Assembly (NCBI RefSeq): GCF_033101155.1
Contig: NZ_JAWMPX010000006.1
Location: 62,001-126,000, forward strand
Length of the DNA stretch: 64,000 nucleotides
Reading direction: 5' to 3'
Origin: Tropicimonas sp033101155
GTDB lineage: Bacteria; Pseudomonadota; Alphaproteobacteria; Rhodobacterales; Rhodobacteraceae
In this document: piece by piece, positions 43,801 to 52,400 of the stretch
Layout: the number at the start of each line of letters is the position of its first letter
How positions within the stretch are numbered: the first letter of the stretch is position 1
Program-made: the position numbers and the translations under genes
Notes under the pieces: generated by a model
Told to the model about the DNA's origin: nothing
The model's database searches: none
What the model saw: the letters and a program-made list of their open reading frames with translations, nothing else

Positions 43801-45365
43801 GCTGGAATGTCGTCCTTGATGCCGGCCTGCCCTACAAGGGCAGCGCCACCGTCGCCGGCACGGTCGAACAGGGTGCAACCGCGATCGACCTCACACTCGA
43901 TCTTCCGTCCATTGCCCCCTTCGCCCCGGGCGTCACGGGTGGCTTCTCCGCCAATGGCAACCTGTCCCAGAGCGGTGATGGCTATGCGATCAAGCTCGAC
44001 ACACGCGGCCCGCAAGGCGTGTCCTCCAATGTCTCCGGCACGGTCGCATCGGATTTTGCCACCATGGCCCTCAATGCCAAAGGCACAGCCCCGCTCGCGC
44101 TGGCCAATGCCGCCCTCTCGCCGCACTCGACCTCCGGCACTGCCGCCTTCGACATCTCCGTCAACGGCGCGCCCTCGCTGGAGGCCGTTTCCGGCACGGT
44201 CACCGTCAGTGACGGTGAACTGGCCATGCCAACCCTGCGCCAGAGCCTCAACGGCATCACCGTCAATCTCGGTCTCAATGGCGCGGCCTTGCAGATCGAC
44301 GCCTCCGCCAACAGCCCCGCCGGCGGCTCGCTCGGCGCGCGCGGCTCGCTGCAACTGACCGGCATGGTCGCCAATCTCGAAGCCTCCCTGAACAGCTTCA
44401 CCCTCACGGACCCCACGCTCTTCACCACGGTGCTCGATGGCGGCGCGACGATAAGCGGCCCACTCACCGGCGCGGCTAGCATTGCCGGGCGTATCAATGT
44501 CGGCCGCACCGAGATCCGCATTCCCGATGGCGGTCTCGGCTTCGGCGGCGCTATTCCGGACTTGAAACATGTCGGCGAGCCCGCCGGCGTCTTCCTGACC
44601 CGCAAGCGTGCGGGGCTGGTGAAGGAAGACAAGGCATCTGGCGGCTCCGGCGGTGGCGGTGGCGGTCCGGCCTATGCCCTGGACATACGTGTCAATGCGC
44701 CGGAACAGATCTTCATCCGCGGCCGCGGGTTGGACACGGAGCTGGGCGGCGCGCTCATTGTCGGCGGCACCACGGCGAGCCCGACGCCTGTCGGCGAAAT
44801 CGAGGTCATTCGCGGTCGGCTCGACATTCTCGGCAAGCGGCTCGACATGGACGAAGGCACTGTCTCCATGGCCGGTGGGCTTAAACCCTATCTCGATCTC
44901 ACCGCCTCCTCGACCCAGGACGATTTCGAGTTCCTCGCGGTGATCTCCGGGCCGGTGGACGATCCGCAATTCAAGCTGACCTCCGTGCCGGACCTGCCCG
45001 AGGACGAGGTGCTCGCCCGCTTCCTCTTCGGCAAGAGCGTCACCGACCTGTCGCCGCTACAGGCGGTGCAGCTGGCCAGCGCCGTGGCAAACCTGACCGG
45101 GCGCGGCGGCGGAGGTCTCACCTCCGGCCTGCGCGAGGGTCTGGGGCTGGACGATCTCGACCTGGCCACCACGGATGATGGCGGCACCGAAGTGCGGGCC
45201 GGCAAGTATCTCAGCGAGAATATCTACACCGAGTTTGTCGCCGATAGCGAAGGTGACACCGAGATCGATCTCAATATCGACCTGCACAAGAATGTCACCA
45301 TCAAGGGCACGGCCAGCTCCAGCGGCGACAGCTCCATCGGCGTCTATTTCGAACGCGACTACTGA
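40818..45365 (+). CDS. tamB: TamB, translocation/assembly module with eight 61-residue repeats
   Basis: A 1515-residue protein anchored in the inner membrane by an N-terminal segment (about 5-21) and spanning the periplasm as a long beta-taco. The C-terminal DUF490 domain (about 1240-1515) ends EDEVLARFLFGKSV... and a final Tyr. Residues 604-1091 are eight tandem units of exactly 61 residues, each starting near LPDLAPLVPG and containing GxWxxDLDxxGPY. Length is normal for TamB, but this regular repeat is unusual and may be a local expansion. Confidence 0.9.
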   Translation: MQLARHAALASCLLLLAPPALAQDDEDGGGMIQRFLQDKLSTGGREVKITGFEGLLSGAARLGELTIADDQGVWLTLRNAELDWSRTALLRGNLSVETLVAGELIVARLPAPAPADSALPELPDTPKAEASGFSLPELPVSIRIDRLAIERAELGETVLGQEAVLGLEGGVQLAGGEGKVDLETRRLDGPEDHISLHGSFVNESRTLSLDLEMEEEAGGLVTSLLKLPGEPSVALKIAGEGPLTDFTADIALATDGAERITGSVNLTGNDSGEAGFTADIGGDITPLLPAEFHDFFGTDIRLQAEGSRDAEGAFELPGFELTAQALSLEGSVSLGADGLPTAFTLDGDMGRADGAPLRLPVSGPGTYLDAVTLDASFDAAQSDRWQLTAEITGVEAEAATLDSLALDGTGRITTEDGAAVTADLLFDVAGLAMADPGLAEAIGDTLTGGAGLDWTQGGALNVTRLYAEGEDYDATLLGDLRIADRSLKLSGQGQVNATDLARFSTIAGRPLTGQVEAALSGAGDPLGGQFAVTADVEGTGLSIGQETADRLLDGPVTLSTALRRDTEGTVLDHLELRSRAITADAKGKIGGGASDLGFDAALSDVSLVLPGHEGELTLAGTAKESAPGDWQVGLDLAGPYALAGKVAGRVHPGESDVTLDLSLPDIAPLVPGHEGPVRIAGRAGEEVAGEWDVDLDVDGPYALTAAVEGLIAPGKSDVSLDIALPDLAPLVPGHSGAVALTGRASETGTGGWDFDLDGSAPYEATVALDGRVGGGPGEVTFNAALPDLAPLVPSVPGPVRVNGKATDAGDGLWQVDLDASGPQGTQAAIDGVAGGGQSDLDLDISVPDLGGFVPQISGPLRATGNAAETGDGRWAIDFDATGPQNAQANIDGAVGASGTELAVILDVPQVSAFAPGVPGALNATAKAAQQENGAWELMLDANGPYASTVNAGGSYGAGASQLAFEAALPDVGALVPAYSGPLTLKGDAKEAATGRWNVVLDAGLPYKGSATVAGTVEQGATAIDLTLDLPSIAPFAPGVTGGFSANGNLSQSGDGYAIKLDTRGPQGVSSNVSGTVASDFATMALNAKGTAPLALANAALSPHSTSGTAAFDISVNGAPSLEAVSGTVTVSDGELAMPTLRQSLNGITVNLGLNGAALQIDASANSPAGGSLGARGSLQLTGMVANLEASLNSFTLTDPTLFTTVLDGGATISGPLTGAASIAGRINVGRTEIRIPDGGLGFGGAIPDLKHVGEPAGVFLTRKRAGLVKEDKASGGSGGGGGGPAYALDIRVNAPEQIFIRGRGLDTELGGALIVGGTTASPTPVGEIEVIRGRLDILGKRLDMDEGTVSMAGGLKPYLDLTASSTQDDFEFLAVISGPVDDPQFKLTSVPDLPEDEVLARFLFGKSVTDLSPLQAVQLASAVANLTGRGGGGLTSGLREGLGLDDLDLATTDDGGTEVRAGKYLSENIYTEFVADSEGDTEIDLNIDLHKNVTIKGTASSSGDSSIGVYFERDY
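42627..44090 (+). repeat. Eight 183-bp tandem repeats within tamB
   Basis: Unit starts at 42627, 42810, 42993, 43176, 43359, 43542, 43725 and 43908, a strict 183-base period. Units 1-3 are most alike at the protein level; later units are more diverged but keep length and the GxW and GP positions. Confidence 0.85.
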
Positions 45366-45448
45366 GCGGGACGCCCCGGTATGGGTCGCGTTCCGGGCGG
45401 GCGGGCCGACATGCATAGCATGAGGTCCGCGCGTCCGACCTGTGTTCC

Positions 45449-45802
45449 TCAGCTGCCGCGATAGGTCGAATACCCGAAAGGCGAAAGCAAAAGCGGCACA
45501 TGGAAATGCGTCTCCTCCGCCATGGCGAAGCGTATCGGCACGACATCGAGAAAGAGCAGCCCCTCCCCGCCCTGCCTGCTGGCGCGCAGATACCCACCGG
45601 CGTGAAAGACCAGCTCATAGATCCCGGTCGCGAAATCCGCCTCCGGCAGGATCGGCCCATCCGTGCGCCCATCCTCGTTGGTGATCCGCCGTCCGAGGAA
45701 TTCGCGCCCCTCCCCCTCGATCCGGAAAAGCTCGATTTCCAATCCGGATGCCGGTTTTCCCAGCGCCGTGTCCAGAACATGCGTCGTCAGATACCCGGCC
45801 AT
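45449..45802 (-). CDS. hiuH: 5-hydroxyisourate hydrolase (transthyretin-like)
   Basis: A 117-residue enzyme of uric acid breakdown that hydrolyses 5-hydroxyisourate. It has the His of TTHVLD at residue 8, an Arg in FLGRRITNEDGR, and ends with the family tetrapeptide YRGS. The start ATG at 45802 follows GGAGAG. It faces away from the allantoinase fusion gene with about 78 bases between them; the two probably share a control region. Confidence 0.95.
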   Translation of the reverse strand: MAGYLTTHVLDTALGKPASGLEIELFRIEGEGREFLGRRITNEDGRTDGPILPEADFATGIYELVFHAGGYLRASRQGGEGLLFLDVVPIRFAMAEETHFHVPLLLSPFGYSTYRGS

Positions 45803-45880
45803 CACTCTCTCCATCTTGCGTCCTCGCCATGAAGGCGGGAAACTCGCGCCCAGACAAGCCCGAACAGACCGGAGCAGAAG

Positions 45881-47296
45881 ATGAACCGCTATCCCCGCGA
45901 CATGCACGGCCACGGGCCAACACCGCCCAACGCCACCTGGCCCGGCGGCGCCCGGCTCGCGATCCAGATCGTGATGAATTACGAGGAGGGCGGCGAAAAC
46001 TGTGTCCTGCACGACGACGCCGCCTCCGAGGCCTTCCTCTCCGAGATCGTCGGCGCCGCAGCCTGGGAAGGACAGCGGCACTGGAATATGGAGAGCATCT
46101 ATGAATACGGCGCCCGCGCCGGCTTCTGGCGCCTGCACCGCCTCTTCACCTCCATGAACATCCCCGTCACGGTCTATGGCGTCGCCACCGCCCTCGCCCG
46201 CTCCCCCGAACAGGTGAAGGCGATGCAGCAGGCCGAGTGGGAAATCGCCTCGCACGGGCTGAAATGGATCGAATACAAGGACTTCTCCCCGCAGGAGGAG
46301 GAAGCCCATATGAAGGAAGCGATCCGCCTTCATACGGAAGTCACCGGCGCGCCGCCGCGCGGCTGGTACACCGGCCGCTGCTCGGTCAACACGGTCACAC
46401 TCGCCGCCCATAGCGGCGCCTTCGACTATATCGCCGACAGCTATGCCGACGACCTGCCCTACTGGATCGAGGCCGATGGCCGCGACCAGCTCATCATCCC
46501 CTACACGCTCGATTCCAATGATATGCGCTTCGCCACCCCCCAGGGGTTCAACACCGGCGCCGACTTCGAGAGCTACCTGCGCGACAGTTTCGACATGCTC
46601 TATGCCGAAGGCGAAGCGGGAGCGCCGAAAATGCTCTCCATCGGTCTGCATTGCCGCCTCATCGGCCGCCCCGGCCGCCTCGCCGGGTTGAAACGCTTCC
46701 TCGACTATGCCGCGTCTCGGGAGGGCGTCTGGTTTGCCCGCCGCGTCGACATCGCCGAGCATTGGAAAACCACCCATCCGCCGCACCGTCGCCCCCGCCC
46801 AAGCCAGTTGACGCGCGAGGATTTCGTCGACCGGTTCGGCGACATTTTCGAACACTCCCCCTGGATCGCGGAACGCGCCCACGGGCTCGAACTCGGCCCC
46901 GCCCATGACAGCGCCACGGGTGTTCACTCTGCCCTCGCCCGCGTTTTCCGGTCTGCCAGCGAGACCGAAAGGCTCGGCGTGCTGCGCGCGCATCCGGACC
47001 TCGCCGGCAAACTCGCCCAGGCCGCGCGCCTGACAGAGGACAGCACTTCCGAGCAGGCCAGCGCCGGGCTCGACGCGCTCACCGATGCCGAACGCACCAC
47101 CTTTACCGAGCTGAACACCGCTTATACCGAGCGCTTCGGTTTCCCCTTCATCATCGCCGTACGCGACCATGACAAGGCAGGCATCCTTGCCGCCTTCCGC
47201 CGCCGACTCGAAAATTACCGCCGCGCGGAGTTCGCCGAGGCCTGCCGTCAGGTCGAGCGCATCGCCGAACTGCGGCTGAAGGCAATGGATCTGTGA
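45881..47296 (+). CDS. Allantoinase (PuuE type) fused to OHCU decarboxylase (UraD)
   Basis: A 471-residue fusion of two ureide-pathway enzymes. Residues about 1-300 are a polysaccharide-deacetylase-fold allantoinase (MNYEEGGENCVLHDD, YTGRCSVNTV, IPYTLDSNDMRF), which opens allantoin. Residues about 306-465 are 2-oxo-4-hydroxy-4-carboxy-5-ureidoimidazoline decarboxylase, with the catalytic His in RAHPDLAGKLA and a C-terminal FPFIIAVRDHDK. The two steps are adjacent in the pathway (UraD makes allantoin, PuuE consumes it), and such fusions occur in proteobacteria. Stop overlaps allA as TGATG. Confidence 0.9.
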   Translation: MNRYPRDMHGHGPTPPNATWPGGARLAIQIVMNYEEGGENCVLHDDAASEAFLSEIVGAAAWEGQRHWNMESIYEYGARAGFWRLHRLFTSMNIPVTVYGVATALARSPEQVKAMQQAEWEIASHGLKWIEYKDFSPQEEEAHMKEAIRLHTEVTGAPPRGWYTGRCSVNTVTLAAHSGAFDYIADSYADDLPYWIEADGRDQLIIPYTLDSNDMRFATPQGFNTGADFESYLRDSFDMLYAEGEAGAPKMLSIGLHCRLIGRPGRLAGLKRFLDYAASREGVWFARRVDIAEHWKTTHPPHRRPRPSQLTREDFVDRFGDIFEHSPWIAERAHGLELGPAHDSATGVHSALARVFRSASETERLGVLRAHPDLAGKLAQAARLTEDSTSEQASAGLDALTDAERTTFTELNTAYTERFGFPFIIAVRDHDKAGILAAFRRRLENYRRAEFAEACRQVERIAELRLKAMDL

Positions 47297-47781
47297 TGCA
47301 GGAGATCATCCCTGAACCGCTCACCGCCGAAGCCTTCGCCCCCTTCGGCGACCTCCTTGCGACCAGCGGCGCCCCCGACAAATGGATCAACGAGGGGGCC
47401 TGCGGCCGCTACCACGACCGCGCATCGCTCGATTTCGGCAGCGGCCGGGCCGGGATCTCGCTTTTCAAGGCCGATCCGCGCAGCCTGCCCTACAGGTTCG
47501 ACCTCGTGGAACGGCATCCCGATGGCAGCCAGACCTTCCTGCCGATGAGCGAACACCCTTTTCTCGTCATCGTCGCACCCGATCTCTCGGATCGCCCCGG
47601 AATGCCGCGCGCCTTCCTCACCGCGCCCGGAGAAGGCATCAACCTTCATCGCGGCACTTGGCACGGCGTTCTGACACCGCTCCACGCACCCGGCCTCTTC
47701 GCCGTGGTCGACCGGATCGGTGATGGCGCAAATCTCGAAGAGTACCGGTTCCCGGAGGGCTTCATCGTCATGTCGGGATAG
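47296..47781 (+). CDS. allA: Ureidoglycolate lyase
   Basis: A 161-residue cupin-fold enzyme that splits ureidoglycolate to glyoxylate and urea. The family sequence EPLTAEAFAPFGDLL, FERHP/FDLVERHPDGSQTFLPM, and HRGTWHG are present, including the metal-site histidines. Coupled to the allantoinase fusion. An allantoicase, needed between the two, is not in this window. Confidence 0.9.
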   Translation: MQEIIPEPLTAEAFAPFGDLLATSGAPDKWINEGACGRYHDRASLDFGSGRAGISLFKADPRSLPYRFDLVERHPDGSQTFLPMSEHPFLVIVAPDLSDRPGMPRAFLTAPGEGINLHRGTWHGVLTPLHAPGLFAVVDRIGDGANLEEYRFPEGFIVMSG

Positions 47782-47906
47782 GCGCTATTTTTCCCCGGGA
47801 CACCACGGCGTCGAAGAGCTCCCCCGCCCGCTATGCGTGAGCCAAGTGACATCTGCGATGTCTTACACGGATGTCTGGCGTGGATCGACCAGCCGATTGG
47901 CTCCAC

Positions 47907-47939
47907 AAAAAAAGCCTGTCGCGAGAAACGCGACAGGCT
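47907..47939 (-). terminator. Terminator of the VPLPA-CTERM gene
   Basis: Eleven-bp stem AGCCTGTCGCG/CGCGACAGGCT with a 5-base loop and a run of seven T on the minus strand. A textbook intrinsic terminator, about 65 bases past the stop codon. Confidence 0.85.
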
Positions 47940-48004
47940 CATTTGCACCATGTTCGACGCCACGAGCGGTCTCCGCGGGAAGGCCGAGGACGAACCTGCC
48001 GGTA

Positions 48005-48667
48005 TCAGGCCCGACGCCGGCGCGCGGTGAGGCCCAACAGACCAAGGCCGCTCACCAGGAGCGGCAACCCGGCCGGAAGTGGCACGGCACTGATCGTGTC
48101 CGTGTACTCGATGCTCAAGGTGACCGGATCGTAGCTGCTATTCTCCAGCGCGGCGATCTGCCAGGACGCAAAGCTGTCGGTCTCAAGCCGAACGGTCAGA
48201 AGGTCGCCCACCAAAGCTGCACCGAAGGTCGACAGGTCGGTCAGAGAGAAGCTGCGAACATCTCCTCCGCTCCCCCCGGCCGCCGTCGTCGTATCGAGCG
48301 CCAGCGTTCCGGACGCGTGATGATCGGAGATATCGACAACCCCGTCACCGAGATAGGTGACGACATCAAGCGCGGCATCTCTCCCACCGACATTGGAAAT
48401 GAAACGCGTCAGAATCATTGAAATATCGACCGCGTTGATAATCGCACTATCCGGAATCGCCGACAGATCGAATTCGAGGATGGCATTCCGGGTCAAACCA
48501 CCGGACTGAACCATCGACAGTCTGTCAGCCGTCGTCTGGACGTCGTCCCCGCCGAAAATCTGCACATCACCGTCGACGGTTGGTGTCAGATCAATGATGG
48601 CCGCGTGGGCGGTGCCGGCAATAACGACCGCCGCGGCGGCCCCGAGTACAGAAGAAAAAATCGTCAT
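48005..48667 (-). CDS. VPLPA-CTERM sorted surface or secreted protein
   Basis: A 220-residue exported protein with a signal peptide (cleavage after AHA, about residue 22) and a C-terminal sorting signal: VPLPAG, a hydrophobic segment and an RRRRA tail, the VPLPA-CTERM type recognised by a dedicated exosortase-like enzyme. The middle is a beta-rich domain resembling DNRLRE-type modules (NAILEFDLSAIPDSAIINA). Likely surface-attached or part of an extracellular matrix; ligand unknown. Ends with a strong terminator. Confidence 0.75.
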   Translation of the reverse strand: MTIFSSVLGAAAAVVIAGTAHAAIIDLTPTVDGDVQIFGGDDVQTTADRLSMVQSGGLTRNAILEFDLSAIPDSAIINAVDISMILTRFISNVGGRDAALDVVTYLGDGVVDISDHHASGTLALDTTTAAGGSGGDVRSFSLTDLSTFGAALVGDLLTVRLETDSFASWQIAALENSSYDPVTLSIEYTDTISAVPLPAGLPLLVSGLGLLGLTARRRRA

Positions 48668-49113
48668 AGCAATACCTTGTTGATACACACAGCTCCCTGA
48701 GTGAAGGATCCGATGCATCTGGTCATACCCCAAATGAGGTAGGGCAGCGCCAAGGCTGCACTTTTTTCCGTTTGGAGGCCGCTTCGCGGGCGCGCTCCCG
48801 TCCGTTGCGGTGTCGCTGGTTGTCTCTCGACCCCATTCGGGTGAGCGCTGCCGCTCCGGCCAAGGTCATACGAAAGCGGCAGCAGAGAATTGATGCGACG
48901 ACGTCGGACAGTGTTGATCGGCGTTCAGGCAATCTGCCCCCCATCGGAGATGGTCGGATCACATGTCTGGCCCGCCGCATCGGGGGCCGTCCCCAAGGGC
49001 AGCAAACGTGTTTCATTTCCGACATCTGGACCAATCTCCCCCCGCTTCCAGATAGACTTTCCCTCCCCGTCCGAAGATAGTCGCAGCGCGCAGAGCCAAG
49101 GAGCCCCACCCCA
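48668..49113. other. Promoter region between VPLPA-CTERM and plsY genes
   Basis: 446 bases between divergent starts, with no gene recognised. Codon use and composition give no sign of a pseudogene. It should hold the promoters of both flanking genes. Confidence 0.45.
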
Positions 49114-49734
49114 ATGCCCGCACTTGAATCCGGCTTCGTCCCGCTGATCCTGACCGCCGTCCTCGCCTATCTGCTCGGTTCAGTCCCGTTCGGCATCGTC
49201 ATGGCGCGTCTCTTCGGGCTGGGCGACCTGCGCGCCATCGGATCCGGCAATATCGGCGCCACCAATGTCCTGCGCACCGGCAACAAGGTCGCGGCTTTCC
49301 TCACCCTGATCCTCGACGCGGCCAAAGGCGGCATCGCGGTGCTGATCGCCCGCGCGCTGGTCGGCGATGACGCGGCCCAGATCGCCGGTTTCGCGGCCTT
49401 CCTTGGACATCTCTACCCCGTCTGGCTCAACTTCAAGGGCGGCAAGGGTGTCGCGACCTTCCTTGGCGTGCTGCTGGCGCTGGATTGGCGCGTGGGCCTG
49501 GCCTGTTGCGCCACATGGCTCGCCATGGCGTTGATCTTCCGCATCTCTTCGCTCGCCGCTCTCGTCGCCGCTGCCAGCGCGACCGCCTGGATGCTGGTCT
49601 TCGGACAGGCGCAGATGGCGCTGCTCGGCCTGATGCTGACCGCGCTCGTCTATATCCGCCATTCGGCCAATATCGGACGGCTGCTACGGGGCGAAGAGCC
49701 CCGCATCGGTGGCGACAAGAAAAACAGCCAATAG
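49114..49734 (+). CDS. plsY: Glycerol-3-phosphate acyltransferase PlsY
   Basis: A 206-residue membrane enzyme that makes lysophosphatidate from acyl phosphate. Five or so spans and the three conserved loops of PlsY are visible: GSVPFGIVMARLFG...GSGNIGATNV, LNFKGGKGVATFLGV, and the C-terminal RHSANIGRLLRGEE. Start ATG at 49114. Confidence 0.95.
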   Translation: MPALESGFVPLILTAVLAYLLGSVPFGIVMARLFGLGDLRAIGSGNIGATNVLRTGNKVAAFLTLILDAAKGGIAVLIARALVGDDAAQIAGFAAFLGHLYPVWLNFKGGKGVATFLGVLLALDWRVGLACCATWLAMALIFRISSLAALVAAASATAWMLVFGQAQMALLGLMLTALVYIRHSANIGRLLRGEEPRIGGDKKNSQ

Positions 49735-49823
49735 CGCTGCACCGCGAATTCCATCCAATTGGCAAAGAATTGCCGCAAAGTCAGGTCAAGCTACCAGCAA
49801 AACCGGACCTAAGGGGCAGCAAA

Positions 49824-50705
49824 TTGCGCAAGTTCTTCGCAGCTTTCGACAGCTTCATCTTTAACTTTGTCAACATTCTGGGCCGTTCCTCGCGCGCAGA
49901 TTACTGGTGCGTCATGCCCGTGCTCTGGGCGGCGATGCTCGGGCTATTCTGGTGGGACCTGCGCGGCTTCGTCTTCAGCCTCGATGCTGGCGAGATGCCG
50001 TCGCTGAACCCGCTCGCCTATGGCTCGGTGCTCTTCATCCTGGTCACGGCCATCCCCCGCCTGACCCTCGCCATGCGCCGCTTGCAAGACAGTGGACGCA
50101 AGGGAAAATGGGCGTTTCTGCCCTTCTCGGCCGGTTTCTTCGCCCTGATGGGGCTGTTCGGTATTGCCACCAGCGGCATCTCCACCGCCTTCATGGGAAT
50201 GGGTTCCGGCGCTGGCGGTCTCGGGGTCGATGCAAGCTTCAATCCGGACATGTCCTTCCATCACCTGATGGGACGGTCCAGCGCCGAGGCCGTGGTGCTC
50301 GGGCTCTACGAGATTCTGTCAAATATCGAACATCTGCGTCTGACGGGCGCCTTGCCGAGCTTCAGCGAGATGGCGGCCAATTTCACCGCCAATACCGCGA
50401 ACGATCCGGCCATGGCCCTTCCCTTGATCCTGATGATCTGCTTCTTCTTCTTCTACCCGCCGGTCGCGGTCATGGCCTATATCCTGTTCATGACCATGCC
50501 GTCGGACGAAGGCGAGAACCCCTATGGGTTGCCGAGCTCGACCGGGAGGACGCCGGTGCGCGCTGCCAAAGGCGAGCACAACGCCTTCGCCTCCTACGCG
50601 ATCCTGACCAGACAGGACCACGCGCCCACCGAAGAGGAAGTCGCGGCCCGCAAAGACACCGTGCACAGCCTGTACGAACAGCGCGTGCTTCGACGCCAGC
50701 AATAG
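49824..50705 (+). CDS. DUF805 family membrane protein
   Basis: A 293-residue protein with the DUF805 signature: NILGRSSRADYW near the start, a membrane span, then RLTLAMRRLQDSGRKG. About four spans, with an unusually long segment between the second and third pairs. The start is a TTG at 49824, with AAGGGG seven bases upstream; no ATG lies near. Function unknown for the family. Confidence 0.78.
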   Translation: MRKFFAAFDSFIFNFVNILGRSSRADYWCVMPVLWAAMLGLFWWDLRGFVFSLDAGEMPSLNPLAYGSVLFILVTAIPRLTLAMRRLQDSGRKGKWAFLPFSAGFFALMGLFGIATSGISTAFMGMGSGAGGLGVDASFNPDMSFHHLMGRSSAEAVVLGLYEILSNIEHLRLTGALPSFSEMAANFTANTANDPAMALPLILMICFFFFYPPVAVMAYILFMTMPSDEGENPYGLPSSTGRTPVRAAKGEHNAFASYAILTRQDHAPTEEEVAARKDTVHSLYEQRVLRRQQ

Positions 50706-50741
50706 CGGAAATCAGGGGGCCGCGTGGCGGTCCCCGTGAAA

Positions 50742-52112
50742 TCAGTAGCTGAATTCTGAATAGATCCGTGTGAGATCGCCGGCCCACGCGCCCTCGTAGC
50801 GCTCCAACAGCTCGTCGGCCGGTACCTTGCCGGTCTCGATGCTCTCTTGAAGCGCGTTGAGGAAATGGGTCTCGTCCGGGATCATGCCGCCTGCGCCGGG
50901 GATCGCCCGTGCCTTGAGCCCGGTTTCGGCAATGTCCACCGCCCGTGCCGCAAGATCGCGCAGCTTCACGCCACCGGACTCGCCCTGAAGCCCGTCCACC
51001 GACGCCGCGACCCGCAGCCCTTCGCGTGTCTCCGCGTCGAGGCCCTTCACCAGGTCCCAGGCCGCGTCCATTGCGCCTTCGTCATAGAGCAGCCCGACCC
51101 AGAAGGCCGGCAGCGCGCAGAGACGCCGCCACGGCCCGCCATCGGCACCGCGCATCTCCATGTATTTCTTGATCCGCGCCTCGGGGAAGACCGTGGTGAG
51201 ATGGTCGGCCCAATCCGACAGCGTCGGCGTCTCGCCGGGCAGCGCGGGGAGCTTCCCCTTCAGGAAATCGCGGAAGGACTGGCCGAGCGCGTTGATATAT
51301 TTGCCGTCGCGATAGACGAAATACATCGGCACATCGAGCGCATATTCGACCCAGGCCTCGAAGCCGAACCCCTCTTCGAAGACGAAGGGCAGCATACCGG
51401 TGCGCGCGTCATCCAGGTTGCGCCAGATGCGCGAGCGCCAGGACTTGTGGCCGTTCGGCTTGCCTTCCAGGAAAGGCGAGTTGGCGAAAAGCGCGGTGGC
51501 GACCGGCTGCAGCGCAAGGCCGATGCGCAACTTCTTTGTCATGTCGGCTTCGCTGGCGAAGTCGAGATTCACCTGCACGGTGCAGGTGCGATACATCATC
51601 TGTTTTCCGAGATCGCCGACGCTGTCCATGTAGTCGGTCATCAGCCGGTAACGCCCCTTGGGCATCTGCGGCATGTCCTCATGGAGCCATTGCGGCGCAG
51701 CGCCGAGCCCGATGAAGCCGGCACCGATCTCGTCGGCCACGGTCTTGACCTCGCGCAGGTGCTCGTTGACCTCGTCGCAGGTCTCGTGGATCGATTGCAG
51801 CGGCGCACCGGACAGCTCGAGCTGCCCGCCCGGTTCCAGCGAGATATTGGCGCCGTTGAGCTCCAGCCCGATGATATTGTCCTGCTCGAGGATCGGCGCC
51901 CAGCCATAGCGGTCGCGCAGCCCTTCGAGCATGGCCTTGATCGAGCGCGGGCCGTCATAGGGCAACGGCCGGAGCGTGTCGCGGCAATAGCCGAATTTTT
52001 CATGCTCGGTGCCGATGCGCCAATCCGCCTTCGGCTTGCAGCCACTTTCGAGATATTCGACCAGTTGCTCGTAACGCTCGATCGGCCCGCCGCCGGATTG
52101 AGGGATGGACAT
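50742..52112 (-). CDS. gshA: Glutamate-cysteine ligase (alphaproteobacterial/plant type)
   Basis: A 456-residue enzyme of glutathione synthesis, joining glutamate and cysteine. The family sequence RIGTEHEKFGY near residue 32, ELNGANISLEPGGQLELSGAPL and MYRTCTVQVNLDFASE are those of the plant-type GshA. Start ATG at 52112. rsmE and ubiA lie upstream in the same neighbourhood as in many Rhodobacterales. Confidence 0.94.
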   Translation of the reverse strand: MSIPQSGGGPIERYEQLVEYLESGCKPKADWRIGTEHEKFGYCRDTLRPLPYDGPRSIKAMLEGLRDRYGWAPILEQDNIIGLELNGANISLEPGGQLELSGAPLQSIHETCDEVNEHLREVKTVADEIGAGFIGLGAAPQWLHEDMPQMPKGRYRLMTDYMDSVGDLGKQMMYRTCTVQVNLDFASEADMTKKLRIGLALQPVATALFANSPFLEGKPNGHKSWRSRIWRNLDDARTGMLPFVFEEGFGFEAWVEYALDVPMYFVYRDGKYINALGQSFRDFLKGKLPALPGETPTLSDWADHLTTVFPEARIKKYMEMRGADGGPWRRLCALPAFWVGLLYDEGAMDAAWDLVKGLDAETREGLRVAASVDGLQGESGGVKLRDLAARAVDIAETGLKARAIPGAGGMIPDETHFLNALQESIETGKVPADELLERYEGAWAGDLTRIYSEFSY

Positions 52113-52177
52113 GGGGATTGGTCTCCGGATTGGACGCGCAATCCGGTTTAGGTGCGCTTCCGGATCGCGCAAGTCAA

Positions 52178-52207
52178 GGGGGCGCCGAGCGAAGCGAAGG
52201 CGCCCCC
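52178..52207 (-). terminator. Strong hairpin downstream of the rsmE-GNAT operon
   Basis: Nine-bp perfect stem GGGGGCGCC/GGCGCCCCC with a 12-base loop in the 288 bases between gshA and the next gene on the minus strand. No T run, so the terminator role is likely but not certain. Confidence 0.45.
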
Positions 52208-52400
52208 CCGGGTCGTCGCGCGCAGCGCGGCGACAAATGGGTATGAATGGCCTCGCGGGGAACGGATTCGGAAAGCAGAAGGAGCGTCCGTCTGCTGCGG
52301 GCAGTGGCACAGCGACCGCGCCCTGATCCGGTGTCCTTCGGCGTGGAGCTTCGATGTCTGCAAACGGCTCGGATCGAACGCCCGGAACACGCCCGGTCAC

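Noticed and set aside
42627..44090. Possibility that the 183-bp repeats are a CRISPR or mobile repeat
   Set aside because: They are in frame, keep codon-level structure within tamB and have no spacers.
45803..47170. Upstream extension of the hiuH frame through the allantoinase fusion gene
   Set aside because: HiuH proteins are about 115 residues, and a good ribosome site lies at 45802; the extension is antisense to a clear coding gene.
48723..49109. Open frame upstream of plsY
   Set aside because: Low complexity and Arg/Cys-rich, no ribosome site, overlaps the likely promoter region.
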